Shown in pieces: positions 34,593 to 47,640 of a stretch of 64,000 bases of DNA (positions are counted from its first letter, which is position 1; each line of letters starts with the position of its first letter). A program made the position numbers and the translations under genes. The notes beneath the pieces are model-generated. The model was not told the origin of the DNA. It worked only from the letters and a program-made list of their open reading frames with translations, and ran no database searches. This DNA comes from Pestalotiopsis fici W106-1. Its lineage: Eukaryota > Ascomycota > Sordariomycetes > Amphisphaeriales > Sporocadaceae. The DNA is taken from assembly GCF_000516985.1 (NCBI RefSeq), contig NW_006917095.1:2237077-2301076 (forward strand), in the 5' to 3' direction.

Positions 34593-36953
34593 CACGGATT
34601 TATTGTCCATCCACACCATTACTAGTGGTGGTTGCACCCCTATCAACGGATCGATCGTCTTGTCCGCCAGCCAGCGGGAGCTTGACAGCAAGGTCGTCAA
34701 GCCAACGAACCGATAGTCAGAACGAACATACACCTACACAGGAAATGACGAACGGATACAGTGAGCAAAGTAGGTAACCAAACCGGTAGCACAAGACATC
34801 GGAATCGCCAGAGCGGCCTGCACTCTCTGCTAGTCCAAACTATGATGGACCGGCCTTCTTTTTATTCTGTTCTTACTGTTACCCAAGTAAGCCGTTGGGG
34901 TTTTTTTTTTATTTTTATTTTATTTTTAAATGCCATGTAATCGGTAATGCTGGCCCATGACTTCATCTGTTTATGTTTCACTCTCGGCCTGTGACAAAAA
35001 AAAAAAAAAAAAGGCATCCGGTATCCAACCACCGGCTTTTTCTTTCCCTACTGCTGACGCCTGTGCGCAAATCTCGTGCCTGAAGCAAGCTGTCGGAGAG
35101 TCAGAACTTTCGAAACTGTCAAGGCCAACAAGAAGCCGAGCGGACAGACCACTGTCACAAGCTGACACCTTGTGTTGAGTGACCCTCACAGCATAGATCG
35201 TCGTTGACCTGAAGTCTGTCATATGAGAAGCCATAGCCACCGTCCAATCACACCACCTATCCCTTTGCACAGACAATAATCTGTGGTTGCATGGCAGAGA
35301 CAGCTTCTGACCTCGGAGCGAATGATAGGCGGCCGGTGGACTTTCTTGGTTCTTTTCAACGTTCAGGGTAGGTAGCTTAGTAGGTACATTCCGAGCACAT
35401 ACACATCCGGTAGCAATGGTAATGCAGTCAATAGAAAACCGCCTAATACAGTAGCTTTGGTGGCTGTTCACCGGTAACGGTGTGTTTCTGCCCCATGACT
35501 AATATACTAGTACTATACGTAAATCGCAGTCGTCATTTCACCGAATACTGGCTGAGCTGTATATGGATTTTCCCTTCTCCACAGTCTTTCAACAATAAGG
35601 AACCTGGAGCGCCGGTCGAGGTGTCAGAAGGTAGATGCCCAAAAAAAGACAATCTCGTCAATCCATTGATAGGTTGTTTCTACCTACATCTACTACCGCT
35701 GCTTGACTTTGCTTACTCGACTAGTAGTGCGCTCGAGTCATGGTGGATGGGCTCGGGTAGGCCAATTATAGGAAGAGGGGTGCTACCGAGGACTCCTTTA
35801 GGACATTGCTGTGGTTGCGGAACGAGCTACCTAGCCGCCCATTACCTTATGCTCGGGTCGCTCTAGCTGAGCATCTAGTTTGTTAGTTAGGTTTCGCCAT
35901 CGTGGAGGCGCTCCAGCCGTTGCTCTTGCTAACGATCCGGAATTCTTCTTTGGTTGACCTTTGTATTCTATTCGGGCATTGGCTGCCCATTCCATCCCTC
36001 CCCTCCTTCCCACTCTCACACTAGAGAGGCTAGACAAACGCAAGCGGCACACGATGATCCGCATCTAACGTTCAGAGCTATTAAGCAATCACTTTCGGCA
36101 GGAATCCTCTAGTCACAAGAAGGTTCGTCCTGTTTCGAACCGTTTGGCGCGGCTGGGTGATCAAGAGCAAGCAATAGGCAAGTAAGTAATCAAGATGGAC
36201 AAGTCAATACGGAGTTCCATTCTCTCTTCTCCTTTGGACAAAATGCAAACCATGAAATCTAGTTAGTCTACACTACCTAGGCAGATAGAAAAAAAAGAGA
36301 GAGAGGATGAACCACATCTACAAAGAGTAAGTACAAACAAACTTGCACGTCCCCAACCACATAGGTCGGTCATTGGACAGATACGATTGGCGGCTCAAGA
36401 AAACATGTCATGTTTCGAAGAGAAGGGGCGTGGGTCATCACGATGGTGTTCCGTGGCCGGTCGTCTGTTCTTTTTAGTGGTCAGTCTCCTGCTCAACCAG
36501 CTCTGGGTGCCTCCTGTGTGATGCAGACTACCTTGACTACGTGCGGCAGGTAGAAAGTCTAGCCCAGCAATGAGCCACCGCAACAGCCTTGACCCCCCAA
36601 TAGCCATACTATGTATCCATAAACACCCCCCGGGCAATGCGGCTCCAAAAAGAGAGTCCTGACACATCGATGCGGGCAGGCGAACAGACAATGTGAGATT
36701 GAGGATCTTGAGATCTTCGCCCATCCGAGATGCATTAGCAGATCCGTGCCCGTGCCGGAACTTGCAATTTCTGGTACGTCAAAACCAAGAAACGCCAAAA
36801 ATGAGATCCCATTCTTTGACAGATTGCGATTGGTTCCTTAAACCACCTGTCAATTCTTTGCCCAGCCTTGACCCTTCCGACACATACTAGCACTGACTAA
36901 CATGCGACAACATGAAAGAAGATAACCCCATGTCCGGGTCTGGGTCTGGATCT

Positions 36954-36983
36954 AGGTCAGGTCAGGTCAGGTCAGGTCACGTC
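36954..36983. repeat. AGGTC pentanucleotide tandem array
   Basis: Five perfect AGGTC units are followed by an ACGTC variant. The array is preceded by related GGGTCT units from about 36,937. It lies in non-coding DNA. Confidence 0.85.
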
Positions 36984-39900
36984 ACGTTCGGTTTGATCTG
37001 GTGTTCTGGCATTGCAAATTGCCGGCATCCTTCTTCTTCTTTACTATTACAAGCGCAATACATCACACTACGTACCACCTAGTAAAGAGAGAGAGAGAGA
37101 GGTTGTCTGAGCCATTTTATTCCCCCCCTTCCTCTCCCCTCCCCAGGCACGGGAGCGGGCCAAGGGAGCTAATAAGGCTTAAGCAGCGAGCCAATGCCCC
37201 ATTGTGCCCAGTGCAGAGCTTGCGAGATGCGATGATGCCGCAAGTGCCATCAAGTGCCATCTTTACCTATTAATTATACCCGTAGTTCGCCCTCATTGTA
37301 GAATAAATCATCAGTCCTGAGGCAATCGGCTTTTGCTAATTCTGATCTCCTGCCAGGCGGCACTGACTACCCAAACAAGTCAGGCGCTCCAGAATCTGCA
37401 ATTCCTCTAAGAAAGCATCGTCCATTTGAAGACATGGACAGTTGGGGCAGAATGCTGGTCGATCATTTTCCCCAAGCCGCTCGTTCTTGTTTGGCACTAC
37501 CGTGTAGAATGAAGAGTCTGTCTTTTTTTGACAAATGAGGTCACATCGCGTTTGTCTTAGGCCATTTCATTTTGCCCATTTCGCTGCTGCTGGGCACACT
37601 GACGACGCATGCGGTGGATGAAAGCCTCAAAAAATGTGCCTGTCACATTGGAAGGACCTTGAGATTCCGCCGGGCCCTGTGTGATCGTCCCAGGGAGGTG
37701 CAAATCGCGCTCTTCTGTCAGGACAGGGTGGGATGGATGGGATGAGGGTTGGGACATGGGTGTTAATACTATATGTAGAGTGACCAGGTACCTAAAAAGC
37801 GGTACTACTATGTAGGTAGGTCAAAGTCGTTGCGCGGGATACTATTATGAAATAGTGCCCTGGCCCAGCAACGCGAATACGGACGGAAACTTTTAGACTT
37901 TTCCTCTTGCTTGATAAGTTGGTTGATCTTAATCCCCCAACGGTTTAAGGCGAAAAGAGCTGCATGAAAAACTCTACTGCCCAGCTATCTACGTATACAA
38001 GCGGAACCCGAATCATCATTTTCGTCACGACGCTCGCGAACCTCGAGTGGAGGAGAAAGAGAGGAAAATGGGTCTCACACAAGAAAAAAACATCCACAAT
38101 TCAACCCGTCTGCCACTTAACTATGACCCAATCGCCGCAGCTGGCGGGCGGTCCAGACCTTTGCGATCTGATAGCATTTCCCATACGAGTATAGCAGCCT
38201 GCCAAAATCGTGATGTGCAGATTTCCCAGTTGGTGCGGGTCGAAGCGACCATTTCCGGTTGGCGGAAATCCTTTGCCAATGCAGAATCGTAGGGGTTCCC
38301 CGATCCTATTCTCCGAATAAGCCATCCTTGGTAATCTGATGGATGCCCAGCAAAGTGGCTTGCCGGAGCTCCTTCCTTTGAGCAAGGAGCAGCAGCAGCA
38401 GCAGAAAAGAAAGAAGTTTGAAAAAGAAGGGGTTTAAAAAAAAAAGAAGAAGGAAAAGCCACAAATGTATCTTCGTACCCAACTAAACTGCGCCTCTACC
38501 TTTTTTCTTTTCTACCTAGGTACGCGCGGTAATCATTTGTTTTGTTTGATACATCACAATCACATTCTGTTCAATACTACTACAAACTACGCAGCGACAT
38601 GCAATGACCCAACATCACCTCGTCCCGCCCACACGGCTCTCGGTCGCTTTCTCTTGCTCCGGGCGAGTTTTGTGATCCAACATTGATGTTTCTGGTTTAT
38701 GAATACGGATCATTATCTTAATATCTGAATAGGGCCCAGAATGGGTCTTGTCCAACCATGAAGCCTCCTGGGAGTGTTACTCACGCGTCACGAATCACAC
38801 GTAACGTTTCTGTTCCTTTGCCCAAACTGAGATGACCCAGTCAGTGAGCTTTTTAGAGTTGGTTGGTATTGCTTCTTCCTAAACCGGCCCGTTCCACAGG
38901 GTCGAATCTGCATAGCCTATCTTATACACAAAACGACATTATGATGATGTTGTTCTTGACAGATACTGAATTATAAAGAGCACAAAATGACGAAGCTTGG
39001 ACCACGGATAAACGTTCTGGAGCAGTGTATCGTAGCAATGGTAGCATTATTAGTTAGTGTACTATTTTGTATGGCTGGACGGCTGACTGAGCAGCCCTTC
39101 CCAGGACAGGACCAGGACGCATCTTACGTTTCAGGTTCGGCTACAAGATGCAATGTCTTTTCCCTTCAAATCTCCCCCAAAGGAAACGCCCCCAAGGGAC
39201 CAAAGGGAAGGGGACAAGGATTGAATAGACGTCCCCCCTCCCCGCCTGACCATTCCGTACATTGATTCGCGGCGGCAGACCAGTGGGTAGTGGCGGCGAC
39301 CGTTGCTGTCTTTCCCACCGACAGTCACGCAACGGCGTCGTTTTCCTCGGACCTCCATGTGGCCGTCGCCGCGGGTAATTCTCGAGCCGTTGTTGTGCTG
39401 GCATGACACTGCTTATTATTTGGGATATCGGACATTAACCAGGGCCGGTCAGACGAGATCGCAGGTTCTAGGCTCATCATTAATGGGGGGGGGAACATCC
39501 ACTCTTGAAGGCCTGTCACTTTGAGAGCTCATTTCTTCCCTTTTTTCGTGGAGTTGCAGTCCGTCGACATTTTGTCCGATGCCATGCATTAGGATACCTG
39601 GCCTTGCTTGGCCCTATCACTCCGTTGTGAATGGTGATACCCTGAATTGCCTCTTCTTGGTAGACAACATATGTGTGTGTGTGTGCACTTGGAGTATTTT
39701 GCTAAGTTCCCAAAGGATGCAACGCCCGATTCATGGACGCATAGCGCCCTAGCGAGATCATGTACTGGGTCTACAATCAACTGCCCCATAATACCTACCT
39801 ACCAAGCCTACTTACATAGATTTCCATGTCACCGAACACGAGAGACGCCTGCGACGTGCAGATCAGCACCATACCCCCTGTGGCCCGACATTTGACGGAA

Positions 39901-40589
39901 ATGTCGTCTGATTTCTTTTTCGTGATAACTCTTTGGAGCTCCTGTGTCTTCCATACTGCTCAGCTACAGGACCAAGTAATAGATTCCCAAGTTGGACAAT
40001 GGTATGTGCATACATCTTTTTGCCCTTGGACCTTGGTGCAACGAGATTGGCGACAGCAAATATGAGTGACAGCGACTATGCAGGGCTGTACATGCCCAAG
40101 GACCCTGATCTATTCTGATCTGTCAACTTCGCCTGCCAATACGATATGATACAATGCAAGGCTTAGCTAGGATAAACCCGTGTCGCATCTCGCTCATACT
40201 ACTGCTTGGTATATACAAAGTGTTGCTGTTCTTGGGCAGTTCCGTTTCCGGATTATCTCCTTGGCCCTTCACAACTTTGCGCTACACTAGGAATAGGGCC
40301 CCCTTGTAAGCCATCAAAATGGCCATGCGGCTGTCCTCTGACGGCGTCGAATCGAAGATGCTCTATGGCAACTCTATGCATGCACCCAGCGCGTGCACGT
40401 CGCACTTACCCAAGAACTTCATTGCTTTTTCTTGCCTGTCCGTCGGCCTGTGGATGTATTTGTTGTTTTCTTTGTTTGTTTCCAACATATGCGAGCTGCG
40501 AAACTCTCTTTTCTTTCTTTCCCTTCTCGCACCTCTGCAGAAGAAACGCGACAGCGGACCGTCTCTTCAGCCGCCCGGGATATTATATA

Positions 40590-40646
40590 CCGGTTTTTTT
40601 CACAAAATTCGCGAGACCACTTTCACTTAAGGGGCTTAGCGGGCCC
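40590..40646 (+). repeat. Left terminal inverted repeat of the RIP-like element
   Basis: 57 bp from CCGGTTTTTTT to GGGCCC. It matches the reverse complement of 43686-43742 except for one A/G and one C/T difference. The TIR itself keeps a normal base composition. Confidence 0.92.
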
Positions 40647-42558
40647 CTCAAATTAGCCCGCTTATCCAACGTTACTTTAGCTGCCATAAGCTTTCCCAGC
40701 CAAAACCCACTTAAATTATATGCTATAAAAAGGAATTATAAATAAAGTCTACGTTCGAATTATTTATAAATAAGGTTATTACGCGATTAATATTTATTAA
40801 TTTTTATTAATTTTTAGCGTGTAAACGTTATTTATAATGCGAATCCGGACGAGCCGTTTGCTTTCGATAAGCTTTACCACCTTTTAATCCGCCTAACCAC
40901 CGATCCCGCCTTTCCCTAAAAAATTAGCATCTCATTTATTATATACGATAATAAAAATTTAAATAAACCCCCGATAATTATATATTACGGATAAGTTAAA
41001 AAAGAGGATAAAAAGATCGTAAAAAACCTATTATACCGCTTATTTATTTATAAATTACGTTATATGCTTATCCGGATTAATAAAAAATATAGCAAATTAA
41101 ATATTAATTTAAATATAAAGCGCCGATATATCCACGGATTAGCATAACTATTTTACGTATAGCACTAAATACCCCGATTTAGCCCTTAAAAGTTTAAATC
41201 CGATAAATTTTCAAAAATCACACTTTTATATAAAATATAGCCCGTGCGTTAATTATTAATTCCTTTTTCCTCCATTAGCCTCCTCCGCTTTATATTATGC
41301 TTTTGCAGCATTGCCACTATTTCTTCCTTCTTCATTTTATTTAATCCTTTTATATTAATACCTAAATGCTTAATAAATTCACGCAGCTTCCTATTCCCTA
41401 ATCCGTAATATCGATTAATATAATTTTTATCTACGTATATAATTTATAGCACCTTATTTATTTACGCTAGCATTTCCCGCTTATAATCCTTAAATTTAAT
41501 GCTAAGGTTAATAATAATAGCCTAATTATCGAGCTTAAAGTTTTTAGAATCGATACCTTTAATCCTAATATTATTATTTTTAGCTCCGTTAAATAAAATA
41601 CTAATATTAGTATTTTTAAATAACTTCTTAATAATATATAATTTATAATCTTAAAAATATTAAACTGCCTAAGCAATTATATAAGTTATTATAATCCGGC
41701 GCTTTAATATATTTTATATAAATATTAAATCTTTTTCTTTTTCGGCTATATAATTATCGGTAAATTCTCGTAGCTTTGCTTTTATCGGTAAATTAACGTA
41801 TATATTTAAAAATTAAAATATATAAATATAATTAAAAGGAATTATAGCCGGCAAAATATTATTTTGCTTAAATTTTTTTTTAAAAATATCGGTTTTATAA
41901 AACCTCGCTATATCTTATATAAACATAAGATTTTTCCTTATAAAATTTTTTAATAAAATTAGTTCCTTATCTAATTATATATAAATTAATTTTTCGTTAT
42001 TATATATTATTTTATTTAATTTAACGGTAACAGCTTTATTTTATAAATGCCTTTTATTTTTATTAATCGAACCCTTAGCGGTGCCGTAAAAAATTAGCTT
42101 AGGCTTTAAGCGCCATATGCCGTTATCGAAAATATATAGCATAAGTATAGTTTAACGCTTATTTTATTTATTTTTAATATTTTTGCCGGCTATATTTTTA
42201 GCCCCGATTATATTATAAATATAGCCGTTAAAAAATTTAAATAATATAAAAACTTCATTTATATTAATTATAATCCTTAATAAATAATATATAAGCTATT
42301 TAACGCCTTATAATTAAGCTATTTTGCGTATAAATTTAATAAATTTTTTAGCTTATAGCTTATAATCTTTTAATAATATATTCTTTTTTAATATAATTCG
42401 TCGTAATAATAAATTTTACCGGATTCGGAAACAAATAAATTAGCCGCTAAAAAACACTAATAAAAAATATTATATAATAACTTATTTATATAATGCATTT
42501 TCGTTAATATATAGGGCTTTATATAATTACTTCGTATAATAACCTCCTATATAAATAA

Positions 42559-42606
42559 TGCGCAGCGGTGCCGCACCGCCACTGTGGCGCTAACGCCACA
42601 GCTGGA
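42559..42606. repeat. GC-rich double-hairpin island inside the AT-rich element
   Basis: Two inverted repeats lie side by side: GCGGTGC-C-GCACCGC and CTGTGGCG-CTAA-CGCCACAG. The island is GC-rich and keeps several CpA dinucleotides, whereas the DNA on both sides is strongly AT-biased. It may be the end of a nested insertion or a structural part of the original element. Confidence 0.7.
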
Positions 42607-43685
42607 TATAATTAGCGCAATATAATCGCATTAGATTCTTGCTTTTGCAAAAATCAGTTTATATAGCAATATATAGTGTATTAACTATTACCTAACGTTC
42701 CATTAGTAAACCGTTACACTTCGTAATATATTTAAATTAGCTTATAAATATAACCTCATTTTTCGCGCGGCGCTAAAAAAACGATTTTATTAACTTACGT
42801 TCTAATTTTAGGAATCATAGCTTATATTTTGCATCCTTTCCGTATAATATTTTCTCCTTATTCCTCCATTAGCCGGATAAAATAATATTTATAATATCGA
42901 AAAATTTAGCCGCTTTTAATAGCGTTAATAATTTATAATATACTCCGCCCTTTTCTTTATTTAGCAAATACCTTAATAAGCAAAAAATCGGCTTTTTAAA
43001 GTTAAATTTTATACGGTATTAATATATTTATATAATAACCTTTTTTTATTTATAATAATATACTTTTTATACCTGCCTTTTTTATATTTATTCTTATTAG
43101 CTAATAAAGCGGCTTAAATCGGTTTATATATAATTAATTATTTTAAATTTAAAGTTTTCCTGCCTTTTTTTTATTATTAAATATAGCATCGAATTCATCA
43201 TCGGAAAAAATATATTAGCCGGATTCGGAAAATAAAATATTAGGCTAAATTAGGATCGGTAAAATCGGGATTTTTAATTAGCTAATTAAATTTATTATAA
43301 TAAAACTTAAAATATAATTTAACGGATTTTCGTATATTTAAAAATTTAATATAATAAGCTAAAAATATAAGCGTAATTATAATAATATGCGTAATATAAT
43401 ATATAATGTAATATATAATATAATATAGTGATTTGCTAATAATCCGCGCCGTATAAACTTTATAGCTATAACCGGCTAACGCTTATCCGAATTAAAAAGC
43501 CTCTTATTAAAGGCATTCGCATTAATTAAGTTTAGCGGTAAGCGTTATAAAACATTAAAATCTATTATTAATTAAATTAAATTAACTTTAATTAAAAGCT
43601 GCTATTATATATAAAAAAATCGTAATTAACGCGTTATACACCATTATTTTAATATTAAACCCCCTATTTGCTTAGCTAATTAATA

Positions 43686-43742
43686 GGGCCCACTAAGCCC
43701 CTTAAGTGAAAGTGGTCTCGCGAACTTTGTGAAAAAAACCGG
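43686..43742 (-). repeat. Right terminal inverted repeat of the RIP-like element
   Basis: Inverted copy of 40590-40646 with two transition differences. The TA dinucleotide that follows matches the one before the left end. Confidence 0.92.
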
Positions 43743-45264
43743 TATGCCTGGGACGGGGGGGTTTTAGGAAAGAAAAAGCAAAAGAGAATGGATCTATAAT
43801 AATATACCGAGACCTGTGTGATGGGCTGTCAAAACCCGTGGGCGCGCTTCCGAGGATTCTTTTTTTTGATCAGGGCCCCATTCTCATCGGACACGACTCG
43901 CGACGATGACTACATCAGGAAAAGGCCGCTGATCATCGCCCCAGTCAGATGCCATGCATTGCAGAACCGGGGGGTTAACCATCAACCCGCGGATCCAGGG
44001 CCTAGGGCCTGCCTGACATCCATCCACTACGGGGGATGTTCCTCTTCCCTGGCAGAGAGGCTCCTAGCCCAGCCCCCCGGCCTCTGATGCTGGGAGACCC
44101 CATTGGCTCCGGGACGACTGCTACTCTATTACAACGAATACCAGTCGGTTCCAGATAAGATTTGATGCATCAGTTACCACGAGGTCGATCTGTCTGCTTG
44201 CCTGTCTGCCTACCTGTCTGTCTCGTCAACTTTCGGGCTCCCGGGCCCGCGGTCTCACGAGACAGGTTTCGACGTAGCCTTGGCCGTTGGCTATCCGAGC
44301 GGCATTCGTACCTGGACGACAGCCAGCCCTCGGATTGGCGGTGCACCAAGGGGAGTGAGTAGTCAGGCTGGGGCGGCCAAGTGTGCGCAACATTGCATAT
44401 GCAGCCGACCGCGCACTGTCAACCCAAGTTGCTGGAAAGGCCGCGGTGCATATCCCCCGGGATCGATCGCACACCGGAGCAGCACCCTTCTGAAGCATAA
44501 TTTCTTATTTTCTCAGATCTTGCCTGACCGATCAGAAGAGGGTTGCGATGCAAGCATAACCTGGGAGGCAAGGAGAAGAAGAAACGAAGATAATAAAGAG
44601 TCCCTCCTCACCGGTGACTGGGCTGAAGTTTAACGAGGGATGACAAGGGGCAGACGCACACATATCGATAAGTTCAACTGTACTACAGTATACACTACCT
44701 GCTTATGGATTATACTACTATACACAAATCTTCGATTTCATCCGATGTGCGCGCATGGCATGACTCGATGGGCACAGGGCCCTCTTACACGGCGCCAGTC
44801 GTCAGGCATGTAACGTTCGTTGGATATCCGGTCCCTTGCTTTTCCTGGTCCTGCGCGGAAATCCCAATCCGATGATGGAGGGGTGAAAACAGAAGAAGCA
44901 GACATACAGACACAAGAAGAAGCAAAAAAATCACTCGACACCATAACTGTGGATGCTCGCACAACTTCGCCAATCTCGCAGGCGGTCCCCAGAGACCGGC
45001 CTTGACGCCCCCAGTAGATGTACTATGTAGGCTGTCCCCATGTCCCCTCCCTTCACCACCTCATTGGAAGCCTATAAACAAGGAGCGAAATAAGCGGAAG
45101 CTAGCGATACTGTTCTCTTGGGCCTTTTGCAGAAAAGGAAACCCTCCCCAAGAGGTCACACCAGCCTCATCCGTCTCCTCCAGCATGCTGCTGTACGACC
45201 AACCCCAAGACTGGTGACCCAGAGTGTGTCGCAAAGTCACCATGCCGCCACAGGCCCAGCTGAC

Positions 45265-45434
45265 CTCTCTCTCTCTCTCTCTCTCTCTACAGGACGGCCA
45301 CCGCGCTCGTGGGNNNNNNNNNNNNNNNNNNNNNNNNNNNNNNNNNNNNNNNNNNNNNNNNNNNNNNNNNNNNNNNNNNNNNNNNNNNNNNNNNNNNNNN
45401 NNNNNNNNNNNNNTCTCTCTCTCTCTCTCTCTCT
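45265..45434. other. Assembly gap (100 N) bounded by CT microsatellites
   Basis: N runs from 45314 to 45413, exactly 100 bases, which is a conventional placeholder length. A (CT)n run lies on the left (about 45265-45288) and a (TC)n run directly abuts the right edge (45414-45434). The gap probably reflects a failure to assemble the CT repeat, so its real length is unknown. Confidence 0.95.
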
Positions 45435-47624
45435 ACCAGAAGGGGCACCCGACGCTCTGGGTGGGCGTCGTACAAGCAAAGTGCCCACCGCCACTAAAAA
45501 GGCATTCCGCCGACATATATGGACGGCAGCGCGCAGACTCGAAGCGGGGGAAATAAGAGTGAGCGGTCTGGCTGTCTGCTTGCTGCTGGGACGAGGAAGA
45601 ATGAAAAAAAAAAAAAAAAAAAAAGAGAGAAGGACGCAAGATTCCGAGATCATGGATAGGCTCTGCTTTCAAGATCTACGGGATCTGTCCTACCAATGCA
45701 GTGCTTGACTAAGAAGAAAACGCTGCCCTTGCGTACTTTGTCCACCCTTTCCCAATGGTCACAGATTTCCTTTCTTTTGCATCTGACTTGTCTGACTCGG
45801 GGGATATTTTCCCACTTCCAGCTTGTAGTAGAGTGAGAGAGAGAGAGAGGGAGAGAGGCTGTGTGCCCCCGGTAGCGTAGCCTGACAAGTTAATTATCTG
45901 GAAGGTCGTTGCTTCTTTTGGTATTAGACACGATGACCCCGGGTTTCATCCAACCAGTTTTCCCCATCTATCCGATCATGGCACAGGTTCCCGGGAAGTT
46001 TGGAAACACGTTAGTACCACAGACTGTGCCACAGCACAAGAGGTAACAGTAGGAAGGGGAAGAAAAAGAAAGATAGGGGAACAAGAGAGACAGAGACCCA
46101 AGTATGCAGTATACTATGTACCCATATCCAAGCATGTAGCCTGGTTGAGACAGCCTATCCCAGGTGAAATCCCACGCTGCCGGGGTCTCTTTTTTATGGG
46201 GCCGCATTGCTTCTTTCAGGGTAGCCATCATCATGGATCCAACGGTAATTCCCAACGGTCATTAGGTCGTCAAAGAGTGCAAAAGAGAGTCAAGCCATTC
46301 CATGACTTGATCCTAGATGGCCAACAGGTCTCACACTCTGACGGCGACGCAAGCCCCAGGGGAAGATTATCCCGGATCACTACTTTGCTTTTATCCCCGA
46401 AAGATGATAGAGGACGAGGACCTTGTAAGCCCTGCTAGCCCCTGGTCTATTACGAGTGATTGCTCACTCACAGCGTCAAGGACTACATTGAGGGTTGGCA
46501 TTTCGACAAGTCATATTCAAGCCTCACTTGGTCCCATGTCAGTCACAAACATCTGTGGCTGTCATCACAAAACTGAATCGCTACTGTAGCAAGGGGTGAT
46601 TGACTCAGTGGGCCGACCACCATATACTCGTGCATCTGCCACCGGAGGCATTACACTCACCAAGTACTGAGGCCATATCATACCATAGTATAGGTGGAAG
46701 GGGGAGGGATGGCTTTGCTTTGAGCCTTGAAGGGCCACGAGACCCGAAGTGTTGCGGCGGCGCAAAGCTCCATCTCATACCTACATGCGAAATACATGCG
46801 TAGATGACATTCGGGATGTGCCCAAGTGGGTTTGTCGGACACGGAGACCACCAGCCCTGTCTCTCGTCGGCGTTGGTCATCCGTCTCTTGTCGCCATGCC
46901 CACAATCAATCGGATTCTTTGATGTATGTACGATACGATGGCAGCTCCGGGATCCCCGGCGATCTTGCTTCGCGTCAATTCACCCGAAACGACAGATCAT
47001 CCGCGCAAAGTTGAGAGAGAGAGAAAAAATGCCCCGATCCCCCCATCCCTCCCCCCCTCCCCACTGAAAGACGACGACCACCCCGGTCGCGGTCGGTTGG
47101 ACGGTCGGTCGGTGGGAACATCCGCGTTTCGCTTAGTACGTAGACTGACAGGCGGGAAGAAAAGAAGTACGTAGAGGCCGTGATGGGGTTTACTCATTGA
47201 ATGCTCTGGTTTAAGCTCAGCTGAGTCTGGGCACAGTGATACAATCACACTACCTTCTTCTTTCTTTTCAACCGCCCTCTTTCTTTGACCTCCCTTGCCT
47301 CATCACACCTTTTTTTTTTTTTTTGGCCGATACTAAGCGCGGGGCTCCTTGGGCCTTTTGTGACGATGAGCGAGCATTGAACGATACAAAGTCACCAATT
47401 GACGAAACACACAGTTTTACCTCCACCCATAGCACAGACATGAACAAAGAGTTGACCCGACCCAGGACCAAAGTCTAAATGACCACCCTGGTCGCGGCAC
47501 CCCTGATCAGTGGGAATGACGCGGCTCCTCTTGCTCAGTACACTAGGTAGGGGTTCACAAGTAAATAATTGGGGCATCACCGTAAATATATTAGAGCGCT
47601 TCATGCAGCACCCAGTTACCGGCA

Positions 47625-47640
47625 CGCGCGCGCGCGCGCG
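47625..47640. repeat. (CG)8 alternating purine-pyrimidine tract
   Basis: An uninterrupted CG dinucleotide run with flanking CA and CT. It is non-coding. Such tracts can adopt Z-DNA. Confidence 0.9.

Larger units (their letters stand above)
31019..40589. other. Long non-coding region upstream of the homeobox gene, left part
   Basis: About 9.5 kb of ordinary base composition contains no supported gene apart from the homeobox promoter and leader. Open frames are short and inconsistent between strands. Simple repeats are frequent: (AC)n near 34,575, poly(A) at 34,995, an AGGTC array at 36,954, (AG)n near 37,086, (AGC)n near 38,390 and (TG)n near 39,672. Long regulatory DNA or untranslated RNA is possible but not shown. 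Confidence 0.5.
40590..43742. mobile_element. AT-rich, RIP-like mutated DNA transposon relic with TIRs
   Basis: The ends are 57-bp terminal inverted repeats that begin CCGGTTTTTTTCAC and differ at only two positions, both transitions. The element is flanked on both sides by the dinucleotide TA (40588-40589 and 43743-43744), as expected for a TA target duplication of the Tc1/mariner superfamily. The interior is extremely AT-rich and dense in TpA. CpA and TpG are scarce, while CpG survives in places, which is the usual picture after RIP. No transposase frame survives; the only open frame (41467-41676) is low in complexity. Composition changes abruptly at both ends. The length of 3,153 bp is long for a Fot1-type element, so the family inside Tc1/mariner is not assigned. 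Confidence 0.85.

Noticed and set aside
40206..40745. 179-codon open frame ending inside the transposon relic
   Set aside because: It crosses from unique DNA through the left TIR into AT-rich sequence. Overlapping frames of similar quality exist, so it is a chance frame.
45118..45708. Open frame running through the N gap
   Set aside because: The frame is kept open only by 100 placeholder bases and CT repeats, and the translation shows no protein family.
33312..46126. 16-mer ATACTATGTACCCATA present near 33,312 and near 46,111
   Set aside because: One repeated 16-mer in 64 kb is within the range expected by chance, and the flanks do not match.
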